This document shows positions 32,670 to 43,059 of a stretch of 64,000 bases of DNA, one piece after another. Every line of letters begins with the position of its first letter. Position 1 is the stretch's first letter. The notes beneath the pieces were generated by a model, which searched no databases, was not told the DNA's origin, and saw only the letters and a program-made list of their open reading frames with translations. The translations under genes were made by a program, and so were the position numbers. This stretch comes from Antiquaquibacter oligotrophicus. GTDB lineage: Bacteria; Actinomycetota; Actinomycetes; Actinomycetales; Microbacteriaceae. The stretch spans positions 1,798,001 through 1,862,000 of the forward strand of contig NZ_CP085036.1 of assembly GCF_020535405.1 (NCBI RefSeq). Reading direction: 5' to 3'.

Positions 32670-33278
32670 GTGGATCGTCGCATCTCTTCCCAGTCGATGG
32701 ACCGTGCTCTCGGCTGGACTGGGCTCCTGGTCGCGTTAGCACTCGCGGTGCCTGGCTCCGCCGTCATCGCTCTCCGGGTTGCGTCGCAGTATCGCGAATC
32801 GACTGCCAAGGGTGATGCTGCACTCGCAACTGTGCTAGTCGTCGTCGGTGGTCTCATTGCTATCGCAAGTCTCGTGGCGGCAGGGATCCTGATGTGGCGG
32901 CATACCCTCGTCCGCCGCGTCGCGAGACGAACCGACGGACTCAGCTACTTCGGGACAAATGTTGGAGAATTTGCGTCGAGTGTCGAAGCTCTGGGTGTGA
33001 CATGGGGGCACGGCCGCCCCTACGTGCTCAACGTCAATGAAGCAGGGGTCTCGTTATGGAGAGGCAGTCGTGGCGAGAGAGACCCGGCATTGATCTTGTG
33101 GTGGGATGACATGAGAAGCGTCGAGTTCTCCACCCTGCGAGCGATCGGGAAGCCATTCTTCGAGGTTGGCTTCGGTGCGAAGCAGGGCATCCTCAAGGTC
33201 GCCCTGGACCGGCAATCTCTGCCGAAACGGCGAATTCCGGACTTCGTCGACGCGCTTCAGACATTGCACCAGGTGTAA
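32670..33278 (+). CDS. Unknown membrane protein 1 of a tandem set (2 TM + C-terminal domain)
   Basis: A 202-residue protein not recognised. Two transmembrane segments (about residues 15-37 and 50-75) precede a cytoplasmic domain of about 110 residues with alternating strands. The core reads VNEAGVSLWRGSRG, LILWWDDMRSVEF and FFEVGFGAKQ, recalling PH-like/bPH membrane proteins. The core pattern G-hydrophobic-S-hydrophobic-W-x-G and W-D-x-hydrophobic-R-x-V-E is shared with the next gene, so the two are probably paralogues. It starts 30 bp after menA with GTG (Shine-Dalgarno GGAGGA upstream). First of four co-directional genes of similar build. Confidence 0.75.
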   Translation: MDRRISSQSMDRALGWTGLLVALALAVPGSAVIALRVASQYRESTAKGDAALATVLVVVGGLIAIASLVAAGILMWRHTLVRRVARRTDGLSYFGTNVGEFASSVEALGVTWGHGRPYVLNVNEAGVSLWRGSRGERDPALILWWDDMRSVEFSTLRAIGKPFFEVGFGAKQGILKVALDRQSLPKRRIPDFVDALQTLHQV

Positions 33279-33358
33279 ACCGCTGGGGGGTGGTCGTCCC
33301 CTACAGTGACCAGTGCACGCGACTCGAGACCTTCTCGGCTGGTACCCGAAGGCGGGAT

Positions 33359-34006
33359 ATGAATTACGGGAAATGGATAGCAGGAGGCCTGGCGCTCTTT
33401 CTCGTGGGGCGAGCGCTCATCGAGATCGTTCGGATCGCAAATACCTCTAAAGAGGATCCCGGCCTGGCGATTTCCATGTCCGTCAACACCGTCCTCATCC
33501 TTGGCGCCTTCGCGCTTGTTGTTTGGCTGTCCGAGTCGAATGTGGGGGCCGACGCTCGGAAGCGGCGTCCACATCTGGAAGAGGTATCCGAGGGCGACGC
33601 CGTCTTCGAGATTTGGAAGGACAAGCAGATCATCCTCGCGTTTCATCGCCTTTTTCCCGCGCTGCCGACTGGATTCGATAGAAACGGGTTCCTCGGCAGA
33701 GCTGGCCTTGTCTCGGTCGCGGTGTCTTCCCAAGGCTTAAGTTTTTGGACAGGAAGCGTCGCGCTGGAGAACTTCGGTCACATTCCTTGGGATGCAGTTC
33801 GTGATGTCGAGGTCAGGGAGCACGCCGGAATTACGAGATCCTGGCAGGTGCTCGATGTGAGCTTCGATCCCGACCATTTCCCGATTGCGTCACTTTCCGG
33901 CGCGAAACTGTATTGGCTTCGTCGAGGCAAGTTTTTCCCAATGCGCGACGCCGAAGGCCGCCAGGTTGCAGATGAGATCAACAAGCGCAGATTCACCCGC
34001 GCCTGA
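33359..34006 (+). CDS. Unknown membrane protein 2 of a tandem set (2 TM + C-terminal domain)
   Basis: A 215-residue protein, paralogous in layout to its upstream neighbour. Two hydrophobic segments lie near residues 5-23 and 35-57. A strand-rich domain follows, with VAVSSQGLSFWTGSVALE, then IPWDAVRDVEVREHAG and WQVLDVSFDPDHF. The start ATG at 33359 is preferred because AAGGCGGG precedes it; an in-frame GTG at 33290 lacks a site. An 80-bp gap separates it from gene 1 and 89 bp from gene 3. The C-terminal domain may be a lipid- or protein-binding PH-like fold, which is inference only. Function unknown. Confidence 0.72.
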   Translation: MNYGKWIAGGLALFLVGRALIEIVRIANTSKEDPGLAISMSVNTVLILGAFALVVWLSESNVGADARKRRPHLEEVSEGDAVFEIWKDKQIILAFHRLFPALPTGFDRNGFLGRAGLVSVAVSSQGLSFWTGSVALENFGHIPWDAVRDVEVREHAGITRSWQVLDVSFDPDHFPIASLSGAKLYWLRRGKFFPMRDAEGRQVADEINKRRFTRA

Positions 34007-34095
34007 ACTGCGCCAAGCGTGTGCATACGGCTACGCTCGTCGGGTTGCAGGGGTTGAACGGGAACGCACGGAGACGACTTGAGGGGGCGCGAACA

Positions 34096-34764
34096 GTGGA
34101 GCAAAAGAGCTCGGCGCGCACGGTACTCAGCGTCTTCTTCGTCCTGACATCCGTCGCCTCCATCGGGTCCCTCGTTGTCTCCAACGCTGTGAGAGCATCC
34201 GACGCGTCGGAATCTTTGCTCACCTCCGCATCGTGGCTCCTCGGGGGCCTCGCGGTAGCGCTAGCTCTGATCTTGCTCCTCAGCAACGCGAATCGTCAGC
34301 GTAGGAATGCGCTCGCGGCCGAGTTCCCGAACGCGATCATCTGGAACGCGGCGAGCAGCCCAGGCCTCGCTCAGGCGATCTCGCAGATGAAGGGCACCCC
34401 AACCGTTCAGGCCGACCTGCCCAACTTGCTCACCGTCGTTGCGGATGCCGACGAGGTGCGTGTGTTCGGGGGCCATCCCAAGCGTCTGCGGCTCGAACTT
34501 GTTCTGCCCTCCGGGAGCATCGTCGGTCTTCGCCACGGAAAGATCCTCTCCGGCCCCGTGTCGTTCAACGGTGTCGAACTCGAGACGCTGCTCGATGATG
34601 CTACGAGCGTCCGCGTCCCACTCGTCGTTACTGGCGGCGGTTTGGGCGGGGTCTATGCCGCGTCCGCTGAAAAGATCGCCAACCTGGCCGCATCGCTCCA
34701 TAACCTCCTGCCGAGGCTGCAGCAGAGCGCAGAGCCCACGGATGCTGCGGGAGGCGAGTCGTGA
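34096..34764 (+). CDS. Unknown membrane protein 3 of a tandem set (2 TM + C-terminal domain)
   Basis: A 222-residue protein with two transmembrane segments (about residues 10-32 and 45-65). The cytoplasmic part starts RRNALAAEFPNAIIWNAAS and continues with LPNLLTVVADADEVRVFGG and a Gly-rich strand region LVVTGGGLGGVY. The pieces PNA-hydrophobic-hydrophobic and VVADADxVRV recur in the next gene, so genes 3 and 4 are paralogues. The start GTG at 34096 is chosen because GAGGGGG (34081-34087) sits 8 bp upstream; the longer frame to 34021 has no such site. Function unknown. Confidence 0.7.
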   Translation: MEQKSSARTVLSVFFVLTSVASIGSLVVSNAVRASDASESLLTSASWLLGGLAVALALILLLSNANRQRRNALAAEFPNAIIWNAASSPGLAQAISQMKGTPTVQADLPNLLTVVADADEVRVFGGHPKRLRLELVLPSGSIVGLRHGKILSGPVSFNGVELETLLDDATSVRVPLVVTGGGLGGVYAASAEKIANLAASLHNLLPRLQQSAEPTDAAGGES

Positions 34765-34816
34765 GCGCACGGCTTTCTGCGCGAGATAGCGTTCCAGGGC
34801 CCTTGTGGGGAAACCA

Positions 34817-35485
34817 ATGAGCCAGAGATACCCGAAGTTCACGCGTTTCGGAGACCCAGCGGTTGAACGGTGGATGACGCACGAGGGCGAGGCGCGCCTT
34901 GCCCGCGTCGCGCCAGTATTGATCCCCGCGATCGCCTTCGTGCTCGCGATCTTCATGGCGATCCTTCTGGGCCAGGGCAACAGTTCGCAGCGGGTTGGGA
35001 CGGCCGTGGCCCTCGGCCTGTATGGGACTGCACTCGCCGTCCTCTTCATTGTGTGGCGCTTGTCGTGGACGGACGCACGGACGCAAAGACGAATCATCCG
35101 CCGCAGTCAACCAAACGCAGTCGTGGTGACTGTGCGCCTACCGTCCTGGACACCCGCTGCCACCGACATCGCTCTGCCGCTGTACCTGCCGTACCCCAAG
35201 CGGAGGGCTTTGGTGGTGGCCGACGCAGACGCGGTGCGTGTTCTCCCCGTGCGGGCAACATCCACGCCAGCGGTCAGCTTCGAGTGGCACGACCTTGAGA
35301 TGCTGACTGTCGACTACGTGGAAGTGGGTAAAGCGTGGTCCGGCCTCGCCCTGGTTGATACGCGCACAGGTCACGCGCTCGTCGCCCAGCCCTTCGTCAG
35401 CCTCTGGTGGGGGATGATGCCGGGTTACAACACCGACGCGGCCGCTGCGGTGAATGCACTTGACCGCGCGAACCCTGATCGCTGA
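34817..35485 (+). CDS. Unknown membrane protein 4 of a tandem set (2 TM + C-terminal domain)
   Basis: A 222-residue protein, last of the tandem set. Two helices (about residues 30-51 and 60-82) follow a short cytoplasmic N-terminus. Then come RRIIRRSQPNAVVVTVRLPSW and LVVADADAVRVLPV, matching gene 3, and a final segment LVAQPFVSLWWGMMPGYNTDAA. The ATG at 34817 is chosen over an in-frame GTG at 34805 because the GTGGGG there serves as its ribosome-binding site. A large hairpin (35493-35565) follows directly and may end the transcript. Function unknown. Confidence 0.72.
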   Translation: MSQRYPKFTRFGDPAVERWMTHEGEARLARVAPVLIPAIAFVLAIFMAILLGQGNSSQRVGTAVALGLYGTALAVLFIVWRLSWTDARTQRRIIRRSQPNAVVVTVRLPSWTPAATDIALPLYLPYPKRRALVVADADAVRVLPVRATSTPAVSFEWHDLEMLTVDYVEVGKAWSGLALVDTRTGHALVAQPFVSLWWGMMPGYNTDAAAAVNALDRANPDR

Positions 35486-35492
35486 CCTGCTT

Positions 35493-35565
35493 CGCTGAGG
35501 TTTGGCGCCCGCACGCCCGTCTGCACCGGTGTGAACCGGCGTGCGCACACCAAAAAACCTCAGCG
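35493..35565. terminator. Hairpin after the tandem membrane-protein genes
   Basis: CGCTGAGGTTT (35493-35503) pairs with AAACCTCAGCG (35555-35565), and GCGCACGCC-like inner arms extend the stem around an inner CACCGGTG palindrome. The stem is followed by no U tract on the plus strand, as is usual in high-GC Actinobacteria. It lies 7 bp after the stop of membrane protein 4. Confidence 0.55.
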
Positions 35566-35677
35566 CGGGCACCGTCGCTGAGCGACGTCCGCCCCTACTG
35601 GTCCTCCACGGTCGCGTCGACGATAACCCGATAATCGGATGCTCATGGACGGTCCCGACGGAATAGTTGAGCTCAAT

Positions 35678-35705
35678 TTGGTTACGAGGTGCGCTCACCT
35701 ATAGG
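35678..35705 (+). promoter_or_regulatory. Candidate promoter of the RHS gene
   Basis: TTGGTT (35678-35683) and TATAGG (35700-35705) are spaced by 16 bp in a local AT-richer stretch. If used, transcription would start near 35711. That is downstream of the GTG at 35689 and supports the TTG at 35737 as the translation start. Confidence 0.4.
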
Positions 35706-35736
35706 TTTGCAGAGTTGTCTACCCGGGGGTATTTCC

Positions 35737-38700
35737 TTGCGTCGCTCGCTGTCACTTTCTGCCGTCGCCATCTCGTCCGCGCTGGCCTTGACACTCGGAG
35801 TGCTAGTGCCTATTGCGCCAGCAGAGGCAACCGAAACCGCCGAGGCGACGATTGCCGTCCCGCCCCTTGAGTCCGCGCCGTTGGAGGCGCCTGAACTCTC
35901 GACGCCCCAGGGTGAATTCATTCCAGAGCTCGAAGCCCGGGAGCCGCTCGCGCGCGATTCGACCAAACCGCCTGCCGAGTTTGAGTCATCACTCGATGAG
36001 TTTGATCCTTCCACTGCGACGGAAGTGGAGCGAGACGAATTCACCACGACGTACGAAGGGGCCGACGGAAGTTATGTGAGCGCGGTGAGCGCGGTTCCGA
36101 CCAGCGCCGAGGTGGATGGCGAGTGGGTGAACATTGAAACTCACGTTGAGCTGGCTGCTGACGGGACTCGCCAGCAAGACGCGCACCCGCTGAATCCTGA
36201 GTTTGGCGCTTTCGCCGACGAGGAAGGTGCTTTCGCCGTTTCTAATGATGACCATCGCGTGGAGTTCACACTCGATGGTGCGGCCTCGAGTCCCTTCTCG
36301 AGCGTGACCACCCCGAGGGCTCCTCCCTCCAACGAGGTCACGTACCGAGAGGTGTTCGAGGGCGTGGATCTCACGTACGAAATCGATGACGCAGGTGTGA
36401 AAGAAACGCTCGTCCTCAATGAGGCCCCGGAGCGCGGAGAGTCCTCCTGGACCTGGAGTGTCAGTACGGACGGATTGGAGATGCGCGCAGAAACCGACGG
36501 GCGCATTGTCTTCGTGGACACGGAAGGTGTTGTCCAATTCCACGTCCCAGCGCCTCTTGTCTGGGATTCGTCTGGCATTGAGGGAGAGCGAGAGCCGGCG
36601 TCGGAGAACTTGAGGGCCACGATTTCCGGATCCGGCAGCAGTTGGTCGCTCACCTTGTCAGCCAATGAGGAGTGGCTCGCGTCTGCCGATCGTGAGTACC
36701 CAGTCTTTGTGGACCCCACTATCTACAAGTACGACGCGGCGTATTACTCCTACAAGTCGAACGGAGTGACGTCCAACTCCGCGTACATCGGCAACACTCG
36801 TGAGAGCAACCAGAACGTCTACTGGCGCACGATTGTGCGATACGACTTTCCAGATCTGGCTGGAAAACAGTTCCTCGGTGGTGCGGCCGAAATCGCCTAC
36901 GGCGGCAACGGGACGACGGGTACCTATGGAGGGAGTCTCTGGGGAGCGAGCAACTTTTGCTATTCCTGTAATCAAGGTTTGCTCGGCTCGTTCAGTTTGG
37001 GGACAAGCTCAGCCGTAGTGTCTGGTACTGCCCTCAACGAGAAGTTCGCCGAGATCGGAAGGACGGGCCTTTCCAGCTACCACCTGATGTGGGTGGGGGA
37101 CGAAGCGGGCGCATACTCCTTCAAGGAGGTGGCGACCCGGTTGTTCATCGAGTGGAAGGACAAGCCCTCGGTCGTTCACAACACACCATCCAGCGGGGCA
37201 GCAACCTCTCCCCATCCCAAGTTCACCGTAACGGGATCGGTGAACTATGACATTCCCCTGTCGTATGCGTTCAAGGTCGAGGAACTTGTCAACGGCTCGT
37301 GGGTGGTGGTCCACCAGTCGCCCTGGCAGACGAAGTCGACGCTCCAAGTGAACAACCTCACACCCAACAAGACCCATCGTTGGCAGGCCAGAGTCAAGGA
37401 CGGTTTGGACGGATACTTGGGCACGTCCACAAAGAGTGCTTGGACTAGCACCTGGACCTTCACGACAAGCCTTCCCGACGTGAGTCCGCCTGAGATCGAC
37501 GCCTATCCGGATGACGAATCGGTGCTGTCCGACTCGACCCCGAAACTGAGCATCTGGCTCTGGAATCCGCCACAGAGGGCTGACCAGTATCAGTTCCACA
37601 TTGCGACGGGTTCGGACGGGCTCTCCGGCATGATTGTGCAATCGGGCTGGCTTAACGCACCGCACCCTTCTTCAAGTTCCACGATGACCTGGACACCGCC
37701 CGCAGGCTCGCTCGTAAACGGTGGCGTTTACACCTGGGGGGTTTCGTCCCGCAGCGGAAGCGACGTGCGCGATCCCGTCTGGACGAACACTTTCACTGTG
37801 GACACTCGTCTGGGGTCCAGCGGACCGTCGCCTTACGACACCGCTGGACCGGTCACCGTCAACATGGCGAACGGCAACGCTAGCTTCTCCTTCAGCTCAC
37901 CCACGGTCGCGACCGTGGGGGGCGCGATGGGTGTCGCCTTCAACTACAACTCGCAGGAGCAACGGCAGGGGCTTCGGGCAGAGTATTTCGACGCGCTCAA
38001 TCCGGGTCAATCGGCAACCTCGAACTTTGTGTTCACCGATCAAAATGGTCAACCGCGCGAACCGGTGTTGGTCCGTGACGAGACAGTGATCAACGCTGAC
38101 TGGAAGTTCGGCTCGCCGGGGCCTGGGGTGAACTCTAACTACTTCCTCGCCCGCTGGACCGGATTCGTTACCGTGCCTACCACTGGGACCTACCGATTCG
38201 ATGCGGCTCACGATGACGGCGTGCGGATCTGGATCGCGGACGCGAACGGCCAATATCAGTCCATGGTGGATAGGTGGTCTTACGGCACCACCACGCCCAC
38301 CTTCCCCAACAGTATTCAGCTGACTGCCGGGCAACCACGCAAGATCAAAGTTGAGTACCACGAAGTCACTGCGTCGGCGAGCATCGCGCTCTACATCAAG
38401 TACGCGGGCGGCTCGATCTACAAAGTCCCTTCGGACTGGTTGTCTGGATCGCCGCGCATTCTCCCCCAGGGTTGGGGAACGTCCACTCCGATCGCGGGTG
38501 CAGCTACGCCGTACGTTCGAGCGTCCGTGACTGAGGGCTCAGTGTCGATCACGCTCGCCGATGGAAGTAACTTGGCCTTCACGAAGAAGTCCGATGGTGG
38601 TTACGAGCCACCCTTCGGCAGCAAGGCAATCCTCTCGCTTAGCGCAACGAAACGCGTAACTCTCACCGATGAGAGTGGGACCGTTGTGCAGTTCAACGCG

Positions 38701-41700
38701 CAGGGAAATGTCACGTCCGTCACTACACTCGCCGACGCGATGAAGCCGGCTACGCCAGAACTCAGTTACGACTCTTCGGGACGGCCCGCGAAGGTAACCG
38801 ACCCGGTGACTCCTTCGACTGGCCCCGGTAACGGCGGCCAGAAGCGGTCGGTCGATTTCAGCTACTACGGGTCGAGTTCGGTATGCCCGACTGACACCGG
38901 GTATACGCCCGCGCCGGGCATGTTGTGCAAGATCACCTACCCAGGCACGACCGAAGTGACCAAACTCCTTTACAACGCCAACGGACAACTCCAGCGAATC
39001 GTGGATCCGGGCGGAGCGATCACGGATTTCGCGTACACGGGCAAAAATCAGGTCGCGTCGATCCGAACATCCAGCCTTCACGATTGGCTCGCGCGGCCTG
39101 GGTCAGGCGCACGCGACGCCGCGGTAGCTCTGTACTCGATCGCCTACGACGTGGACGGCAGAGTCGTGTCTGTGAAGTCGCCCGCGCCCGATGGAGTGAC
39201 CGCTGCGGATCGTCCAGAGAAGGTGTACGACTACGACTATTACGAGGGCTTCCTGGCGGGATCCTCGACCATGGATGTCGTCGGGGTCGGGAACCCCGGA
39301 ACGACGGGGCATAGTCTGACGACACATTTTGATGACTCGTGGCGGATGACGCGGTCGATCAGCGCGCTAGGGCTCACGACGTGGAAGGAATGGGATCACA
39401 AGGACTTCCTGCTTTCGAGTACTGACAGCCAAGGCCGGAAGACGACTAACATTTACGACGGCGACGACCGCCTAACCGACACCTATGGTCCTGCGCCGAA
39501 GGCGTGTTTCGACGGGGTGACGCGGTTGCCGAAGCCGACGTGCGAGATTGTTCCAGCCCACACGCGTACGGAGTTTGACGACGGGTACAGAGGGCTCCAC
39601 GTTGCTTGGTTCACCAACAAGGACTTGTTGGGCCAACCGAAGAAGTTCACCCTCGGGCTACCCGGTTCCCACAGCGGCCAGATCGAAAGTGATTGGGGGA
39701 CGTCGGCGCCGACCTCGGGTATACCTGCGGATGGATGGTCCCTTCGCATGACCGGGCTCGTGCAATTCGAGGGGGCAGAGGAGTATTCCTTCGCAACATG
39801 GGCAGACGATGGCACGAGAGTCTGGATCAATGACGAGCTTGTGGTTGAGAACTGGAGAGATCAATCCGGGATGTATTCGTCCACAGTTGTTGGGTACCAG
39901 GCCGAGGAGAACGAAATTGCGCGTATCCGGGTCGAGTACTACGACGCAACAGGTACAGCCCAGTTGAGGTTGCGCTGGAAGAAGGGCGCGTCGGGCAGTC
40001 TCGTAACTGTGCCTGGTTCGCGCCTGAGCCCCGGATACGACCTCGCCAACAATGTGACGGTGGAGGATTCCGTCCCGATCAACTCAGGACTCGACGACTC
40101 CATTGTTCCGGACATCACGACAGCTCTGGACTACGAGCATCCGTGGTTGGGCGCAGTGACGTCATCCACGATCGATCCGGGGGGACTTGCTCTCGAAACG
40201 AAGCAAAAGTTCGAGTCGCCGGAGTCGTCGTCGGGTTGGATGCGCCGCACCTCAAGGATGCTTCCCGGGCCTGTCGCCGCCGGGCTCTCCGCGAGTTCGG
40301 TGGGGGCGACCAAGTATGAGTACCATCCGGACGGAGGTACCGCATCCAGCTCCCTCGGCCTCAGCCAAACCACGTGTGGGGTGCCGACGAGCACGCGCCA
40401 GGCCGGCCTGCTGAAGAAGACGATTGAGCCAAGCCCGACCGGGTCGGTCACGGACGGTCGTACGACTCTCTATCTGTATGACTCATGGGGGCGCGTGGCT
40501 GGCACGAAGACCGCGAGCGATCCCTGGGCTTGCACCTATTGGGATGCCCGTGGGCGGATAACGTCGGCGACAATCCCGGCGTATAACGGCGAGCCCGCGA
40601 GGACCGTCACGTACACCTACGGGTTCAATGACACGGGTGCCATCAGTACGGTGGCCGACGGCTCCGTTACAGGATCGCCGAATGGTGGCACGATCACGAC
40701 GCAAACCGATGTCGCCGGACGCACCGTGACCTACACGGACGTATGGGGAACGGTCACCGTTCCCACCTATGAAGAGCACACCGGGTGGGTCGAGGAGGTC
40801 ACGACGACCCCCGCCAGCGGGGCTGCGGGTACGCAGTTCTTCGAGTACGACGCCGACGGCAAGGTCACGGAGATCCGTCACACGAACACCGCTTTGGGTC
40901 TCGACGACACGACGATTGCGACGCCCACATACAGCGCAAGTCAGGTCCTGGCATCCGTCACCTACCTGAATGGCACCTCCTTGACCGATATCGCCCCAAG
41001 CCCTTCGGGAGCCGCCGTTTCCATGAAATGGAACTTCCAGGAGATCGGCGAAGTTGTGCACCCGGCCGAGGCGGTCTACGAGTTCGGCTTCGAGTCGGGA
41101 ACCGACTCGTGGCTGTGGTACCCGTACTCACATTCGGGTAGCGCGACAGCGCATGCGGGTTCTGGGTCGTCGGTTCTTGCTCAGACAGGCAATTACCCCG
41201 CTGGCGCCCTTCGCACCTTTACCGATTTGGTCGAGGGCGCTGAGTACACGCTGAGCGGCTGGGCGGCGTCGACTCAGGACGCCACGGTCGAGACGACCCT
41301 CACCGTCGCGGCGGATGGGATCAGCAACACGCCGCACGAGTTGGAGCCAGCCGATGGCAGCACCGTCACGTGGGTACCTGTCTCCCACACGTTTACCGCT
41401 ACGGGTACCAGTCAGCAGGTTTCGTTCAGTGCCTACGACGCGGTGACCAACTCGGCCAACGTGCTCTTGGACGACATTGCGCTTACTCGCTCCTCGTGGG
41501 TAGAGGAGGGTGGCGTAGCCGCCGACGCCGACGGCTCCGAGAGCGTCCGGGACCAGGTCGTGCGTTCTCAGTCGGGGCGGATCGTCAAGAACACTCTCAC
41601 CGATCGCGGCCTGACGGAGACGTCGAACTACCGATTCGACGGCGCAGGACGACTAACCGAAGCCTCGATCCCGGGTCACGTCTTGGGCTACTCGTATGCG

Positions 41701-43059
41701 GACACCACGGGTTGCACGAACAACTATGCGGGCAGGTCGGGCAACCGCACCGGCTTCACGGATACCGTGGGCGGCGTGGTGGTAACGGATGTTTCCTACT
41801 GCTACGACTACGCGGACCGTCTGGTCTCCACCAACCCCGATACTGCACAGCCCGGGGCGAATCCGGTGCTTGGCCAGGCAATGTCCACGACAGCGCCGCT
41901 GGCGAACATCGCATACGACTCGCACGGCAACACGACCAAACTGGCGAACCAGACGATGGTTTACGACGCTGCGAACCGTCACATGAAGACGACTGTCATC
42001 GACGGTTCTGTCACGACCACGATCACCTATCAGCGTGATGTGACGGGACGCATTGTGTCCCGGACCACTTCGGATGGCACCACAACGTCCACGGTGCAGT
42101 ATCTGTACTCCTCCAGCGGCCTGTTCGCGGTGAAGTCGGACTCGACGATGCAGTACAGCCTCTCCCTGCCCGGTGGGGTGAACGTTACCGCGACGGGTTC
42201 TGCCGAGCAGTCCTGGTCGTACCCGAACGTCCACGGCGACGTCATCCTCACAGCGGACCACAGCGGTCTCCGGATTGGTGCTCGCTTCAAGTTCGACCCC
42301 TTCGGTCAGCCCATCGACGCGAACGGCGCCATCGGAACGACGGCAGCGGATGACACGGTGCCCGACAACCTTGAAGGCGACGCCGACCACGCTTGGGTGG
42401 GGCAGCACCAAAAGCTATACGAACACGCGGGATCGATCGCTTCGATCGAGATGGGCGTGCGCGTCTACGTCGCCGCGCTTGGCCGATTCTTGTCGGTCGA
42501 TCCCGTAGAGGGGGGTGTGACCAACGCCTACGACTACCCCGCCGATCCAGTGAATGGGCTTGATCTCACCGGCGAGAAATGCACTAGCCACTGCGTGAAG
42601 AAGGTCTCAAAAGCAAAGGGCGCGAAGGAATCGAAGAAGTTGAACCCTGTGTCCACCGCCCCCGTCGGGCCGCAAGACTGGGGGCAGGAATACGGCATCG
42701 AAACCACAGATTGGCATTGGGACGAGGATAGCGGGAGATGGAAGCTCTCAATCGAAGTCTTGCGGCCGGACGAGCCGGCGAGCTGGACGGACTGGTCGGC
42801 ATACGATTCGCAACTCGATGAAATCAGCGTCCCGAAGAATCAATGGGAGGCCATCATCGAAATGTACGGACCTGACATGAACACACGCTCGATGTTCCAG
42901 CAGTATCAATGTCATCAAGTAGGTGACTTCACCGGATTTACCGGAGAAACTTGGGATTTGGAGTATTCCCGACCGGACACCCTATGGTGGCCCGTGACCG
43001 GATTTTCGCCGCGAGACCGTTTCCCGTACTTTACGATGGGGTGTAGCTGGAGTGGCTAA
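35737..43059 (+). CDS. Secreted RHS/YD-repeat polymorphic-toxin-like protein with PA14 domains
   Basis: A 2440-residue exported protein of the RHS/WapA type. The signal peptide is [20 protein letters not shown] ending near PAEA. The N-terminal WapA-like part ends in YPVFVDPT; an Fn3-like region follows (nt 37170-37480). PA14-like domain 1 lies at nt 37966-38460 ([20 protein letters not shown]) and PA14-like domain 2 at nt 39580-40060 ([13 protein letters not shown]). YD repeats run from about nt 38760 to 42510 ([49 protein letters not shown]). A galactose-binding-like insert is at nt 41050-41490. The RHS core closes with [20 protein letters not shown] and [11 protein letters not shown] (to nt 42577). 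The last 160 residues are a distinct tip. Start TTG at 35737 (GGGGG 7 bp upstream) is preferred over GTG at 35689, which would bury the signal peptide. Known relatives (WapA) kill neighbouring cells; toxicity here is inferred. Confidence 0.88.
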   Translation: MRRSLSLSAVAISSALALTLGVLVPIAPAEATETAEATIAVPPLESAPLEAPELSTPQGEFIPELEAREPLARDSTKPPAEFESSLDEFDPSTATEVERDEFTTTYEGADGSYVSAVSAVPTSAEVDGEWVNIETHVELAADGTRQQDAHPLNPEFGAFADEEGAFAVSNDDHRVEFTLDGAASSPFSSVTTPRAPPSNEVTYREVFEGVDLTYEIDDAGVKETLVLNEAPERGESSWTWSVSTDGLEMRAETDGRIVFVDTEGVVQFHVPAPLVWDSSGIEGEREPASENLRATISGSGSSWSLTLSANEEWLASADREYPVFVDPTIYKYDAAYYSYKSNGVTSNSAYIGNTRESNQNVYWRTIVRYDFPDLAGKQFLGGAAEIAYGGNGTTGTYGGSLWGASNFCYSCNQGLLGSFSLGTSSAVVSGTALNEKFAEIGRTGLSSYHLMWVGDEAGAYSFKEVATRLFIEWKDKPSVVHNTPSSGAATSPHPKFTVTGSVNYDIPLSYAFKVEELVNGSWVVVHQSPWQTKSTLQVNNLTPNKTHRWQARVKDGLDGYLGTSTKSAWTSTWTFTTSLPDVSPPEIDAYPDDESVLSDSTPKLSIWLWNPPQRADQYQFHIATGSDGLSGMIVQSGWLNAPHPSSSSTMTWTPPAGSLVNGGVYTWGVSSRSGSDVRDPVWTNTFTVDTRLGSSGPSPYDTAGPVTVNMANGNASFSFSSPTVATVGGAMGVAFNYNSQEQRQGLRAEYFDALNPGQSATSNFVFTDQNGQPREPVLVRDETVINADWKFGSPGPGVNSNYFLARWTGFVTVPTTGTYRFDAAHDDGVRIWIADANGQYQSMVDRWSYGTTTPTFPNSIQLTAGQPRKIKVEYHEVTASASIALYIKYAGGSIYKVPSDWLSGSPRILPQGWGTSTPIAGAATPYVRASVTEGSVSITLADGSNLAFTKKSDGGYEPPFGSKAILSLSATKRVTLTDESGTVVQFNAQGNVTSVTTLADAMKPATPELSYDSSGRPAKVTDPVTPSTGPGNGGQKRSVDFSYYGSSSVCPTDTGYTPAPGMLCKITYPGTTEVTKLLYNANGQLQRIVDPGGAITDFAYTGKNQVASIRTSSLHDWLARPGSGARDAAVALYSIAYDVDGRVVSVKSPAPDGVTAADRPEKVYDYDYYEGFLAGSSTMDVVGVGNPGTTGHSLTTHFDDSWRMTRSISALGLTTWKEWDHKDFLLSSTDSQGRKTTNIYDGDDRLTDTYGPAPKACFDGVTRLPKPTCEIVPAHTRTEFDDGYRGLHVAWFTNKDLLGQPKKFTLGLPGSHSGQIESDWGTSAPTSGIPADGWSLRMTGLVQFEGAEEYSFATWADDGTRVWINDELVVENWRDQSGMYSSTVVGYQAEENEIARIRVEYYDATGTAQLRLRWKKGASGSLVTVPGSRLSPGYDLANNVTVEDSVPINSGLDDSIVPDITTALDYEHPWLGAVTSSTIDPGGLALETKQKFESPESSSGWMRRTSRMLPGPVAAGLSASSVGATKYEYHPDGGTASSSLGLSQTTCGVPTSTRQAGLLKKTIEPSPTGSVTDGRTTLYLYDSWGRVAGTKTASDPWACTYWDARGRITSATIPAYNGEPARTVTYTYGFNDTGAISTVADGSVTGSPNGGTITTQTDVAGRTVTYTDVWGTVTVPTYEEHTGWVEEVTTTPASGAAGTQFFEYDADGKVTEIRHTNTALGLDDTTIATPTYSASQVLASVTYLNGTSLTDIAPSPSGAAVSMKWNFQEIGEVVHPAEAVYEFGFESGTDSWLWYPYSHSGSATAHAGSGSSVLAQTGNYPAGALRTFTDLVEGAEYTLSGWAASTQDATVETTLTVAADGISNTPHELEPADGSTVTWVPVSHTFTATGTSQQVSFSAYDAVTNSANVLLDDIALTRSSWVEEGGVAADADGSESVRDQVVRSQSGRIVKNTLTDRGLTETSNYRFDGAGRLTEASIPGHVLGYSYADTTGCTNNYAGRSGNRTGFTDTVGGVVVTDVSYCYDYADRLVSTNPDTAQPGANPVLGQAMSTTAPLANIAYDSHGNTTKLANQTMVYDAANRHMKTTVIDGSVTTTITYQRDVTGRIVSRTTSDGTTTSTVQYLYSSSGLFAVKSDSTMQYSLSLPGGVNVTATGSAEQSWSYPNVHGDVILTADHSGLRIGARFKFDPFGQPIDANGAIGTTAADDTVPDNLEGDADHAWVGQHQKLYEHAGSIASIEMGVRVYVAALGRFLSVDPVEGGVTNAYDYPADPVNGLDLTGEKCTSHCVKKVSKAKGAKESKKLNPVSTAPVGPQDWGQEYGIETTDWHWDEDSGRWKLSIEVLRPDEPASWTDWSAYDSQLDEISVPKNQWEAIIEMYGPDMNTRSMFQQYQCHQVGDFTGFTGETWDLEYSRPDTLWWPVTGFSPRDRFPYFTMGCSWSG
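42578..43059 (+). other. C-terminal tip of the RHS protein, DUF2599-like candidate effector
   Basis: The region of the RHS protein after the core motif [11 protein letters not shown]. It opens with a Lys-rich linker with two Cys (CTSHC). A Trp-rich domain follows, containing [26 protein letters not shown] and a final TMGCSW. The spacing of Q-x-x-CH, T-W-x-L-E, R-P and a terminal C recalls the DUF2599 family of secreted actinobacterial proteins (recognition by pattern, not by search). The two Cys of the domain could form a disulfide. In RHS toxins this position holds the variable toxic domain. Confidence 0.5.
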
